DNA from: Ramlibacter sp.
GTDB taxonomy: Bacteria; Pseudomonadota; Gammaproteobacteria; Burkholderiales; Burkholderiaceae_C
Assembly (NCBI GenBank): GCA_019635415.1
Contig: JAHBZN010000002.1
Location: 62,001-126,000 of the forward strand
Length of the DNA stretch: 64,000 nt
Direction: 5' to 3'
The notes beneath the pieces are model-generated. The model did not search any database. It was not told the origin of the DNA and saw only the letters and a list, made by a program, of their open reading frames with translations. Positions 63,750 to 64,000 of the stretch are shown here, piece after piece (positions within the stretch are counted from its first letter, which is position 1; every line of letters begins with the position of its first letter). Made by a program: the position numbers and the translations under genes.

Positions 63750-64000
63750 CGCGACATCCGGTAGGGCTCCTCGAAATCGAGAAAGTCTTTCTCGGCCAGC
63801 GCGTCGTCGATCCAGGCCTTGACGCCGGGCAGCGCGCAGACGCGGCGGATGTAGTCGGTGATGTGGCCCGGCACTGGCAGCCCATAGTTCTTCAGGCGCA
63901 GGCACACCGGGGCGTAGTAGGCGTCGGCGATGCTGAAGCCGCCAAACAGCATCGGGCCGCCATGGGCTTCCAGCAGGCCGCTCCACATGGTCACGATGCG
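63746..64000 (-). CDS. Glutathione S-transferase, C-terminal part (5' end outside window)
   Basis: About 84 residues of the all-helical GST C-terminal domain are visible: MLFGGFSIADAYYAPVCLRL is the conserved GST segment with the N-capping Ser and Asp, and LPGVKAWIDDALAEKDFLDF ends the domain. The glutathione-binding thioredoxin domain would lie past 64000. Because the gene continues off the edge, the GTG and ATG codons near 63986-63994 are internal. It overlaps dapA by 4 bp. Confidence 0.85.
   Translation of the reverse strand, partial: RIVTMWSGLLEAHGGPMLFGGFSIADAYYAPVCLRLKNYGLPVPGHITDYIRRVCALPGVKAWIDDALAEKDFLDFEEPYRMSR

Noticed and set aside
61878..63764. A 628-codon open frame on the plus strand
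   Set aside because: Antisense to cca and dapA; no recognisable motif.

Overview
High-GC chromosomal DNA of a Gram-negative betaproteobacterium, most likely Burkholderiales and probably Comamonadaceae-like. The evidence is an S-adenosylhomocysteine riboswitch in front of ahcY, the ahcY-tlyA-metF order, a compact paaABCDE operon, a Gram-negative porin, a double-length UvrA paralogue and a DUF6776-bactofilin-erpA block. The genes are housekeeping and metabolic and tightly packed, with many 1-17 bp overlaps. No gap exceeds 300 bp. I see no tRNA, rRNA, CRISPR array, insertion sequence or prophage.

Layout. 1-2.8 kb: 2-hydroxyacid dehydrogenase (cut by the edge), HMG-CoA lyase, YbaK-type deacylase, DUF1289 protein, DsbA-like isomerase. 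3.0-9.7 kb: a DUF4212/sodium-solute symporter pair, a small membrane protein, a sensor-kinase-like protein fused to a DEDDh exonuclease, and a cNMP-CBS-DUF294 nucleotidyltransferase, which together may form a transport/signalling module. 9.7-16.7 kb: an orphan LivK-like binding protein and a 1896-residue four-ATPase UvrA paralogue. 16.7-21.4 kb: acetylpolyamine amidohydrolase, then a TetR-controlled HlyD/ABC efflux operon with a clear operator. 21.4-25.4 kb (minus strand): prfC, S41 peptidase, HAD phosphatase. 25.4-28.7 kb: SAH riboswitch, ahcY, tlyA, metF, i.e. SAH recycling and methyl-group supply. 29.3-35.2 kb: DMT exporter, paaABCDE behind a 28-bp palindrome, porin. 35.2-38.8 kb: rlmJ, rplM-rpsI, DUF6776, bactofilin, erpA. 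38.8-44.6 kb: anmK, M23 peptidase, tyrS, CDF transporter, dtd, ybeY. 44.6-49.7 kb: phoH-like gene, a divergent two-component system, ruvAB. 49.6-54.8 kb (minus): a sterol-desaturase/YhhN fusion, DSD1-type PLP enzyme, histidine phosphatase, DUF4136 lipoprotein, ttcA. 55-58 kb: a large Ig/PKD-like lipoprotein broken by a 7-bp tandem duplication. 58-64 kb: folB, pteridine-reductase-like SDR, MidA-like methyltransferase, DUF2905, ROK kinase, cca, dapA, GST (cut by the edge).

The most unusual signal is a dispersed element. Seven copies align over exactly 49 bp with no gaps, and there is one 17-bp half copy. Seven lie inside otherwise ordinary genes (DUF1289, HAD phosphatase, tlyA, paaE, desaturase/YhhN fusion, SDR, cca). 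Six are read on the same strand and in the same frame and give related peptides such as VATKSIAESAQLAGATG. This resembles palindromic elements that insert into coding sequence and are tolerated as protein. Other leads are the probable ether-lipid enzyme fusion, the exonuclease/nucleotidyltransferase/symporter module, the tandem UvrA and the frameshifted lipoprotein.
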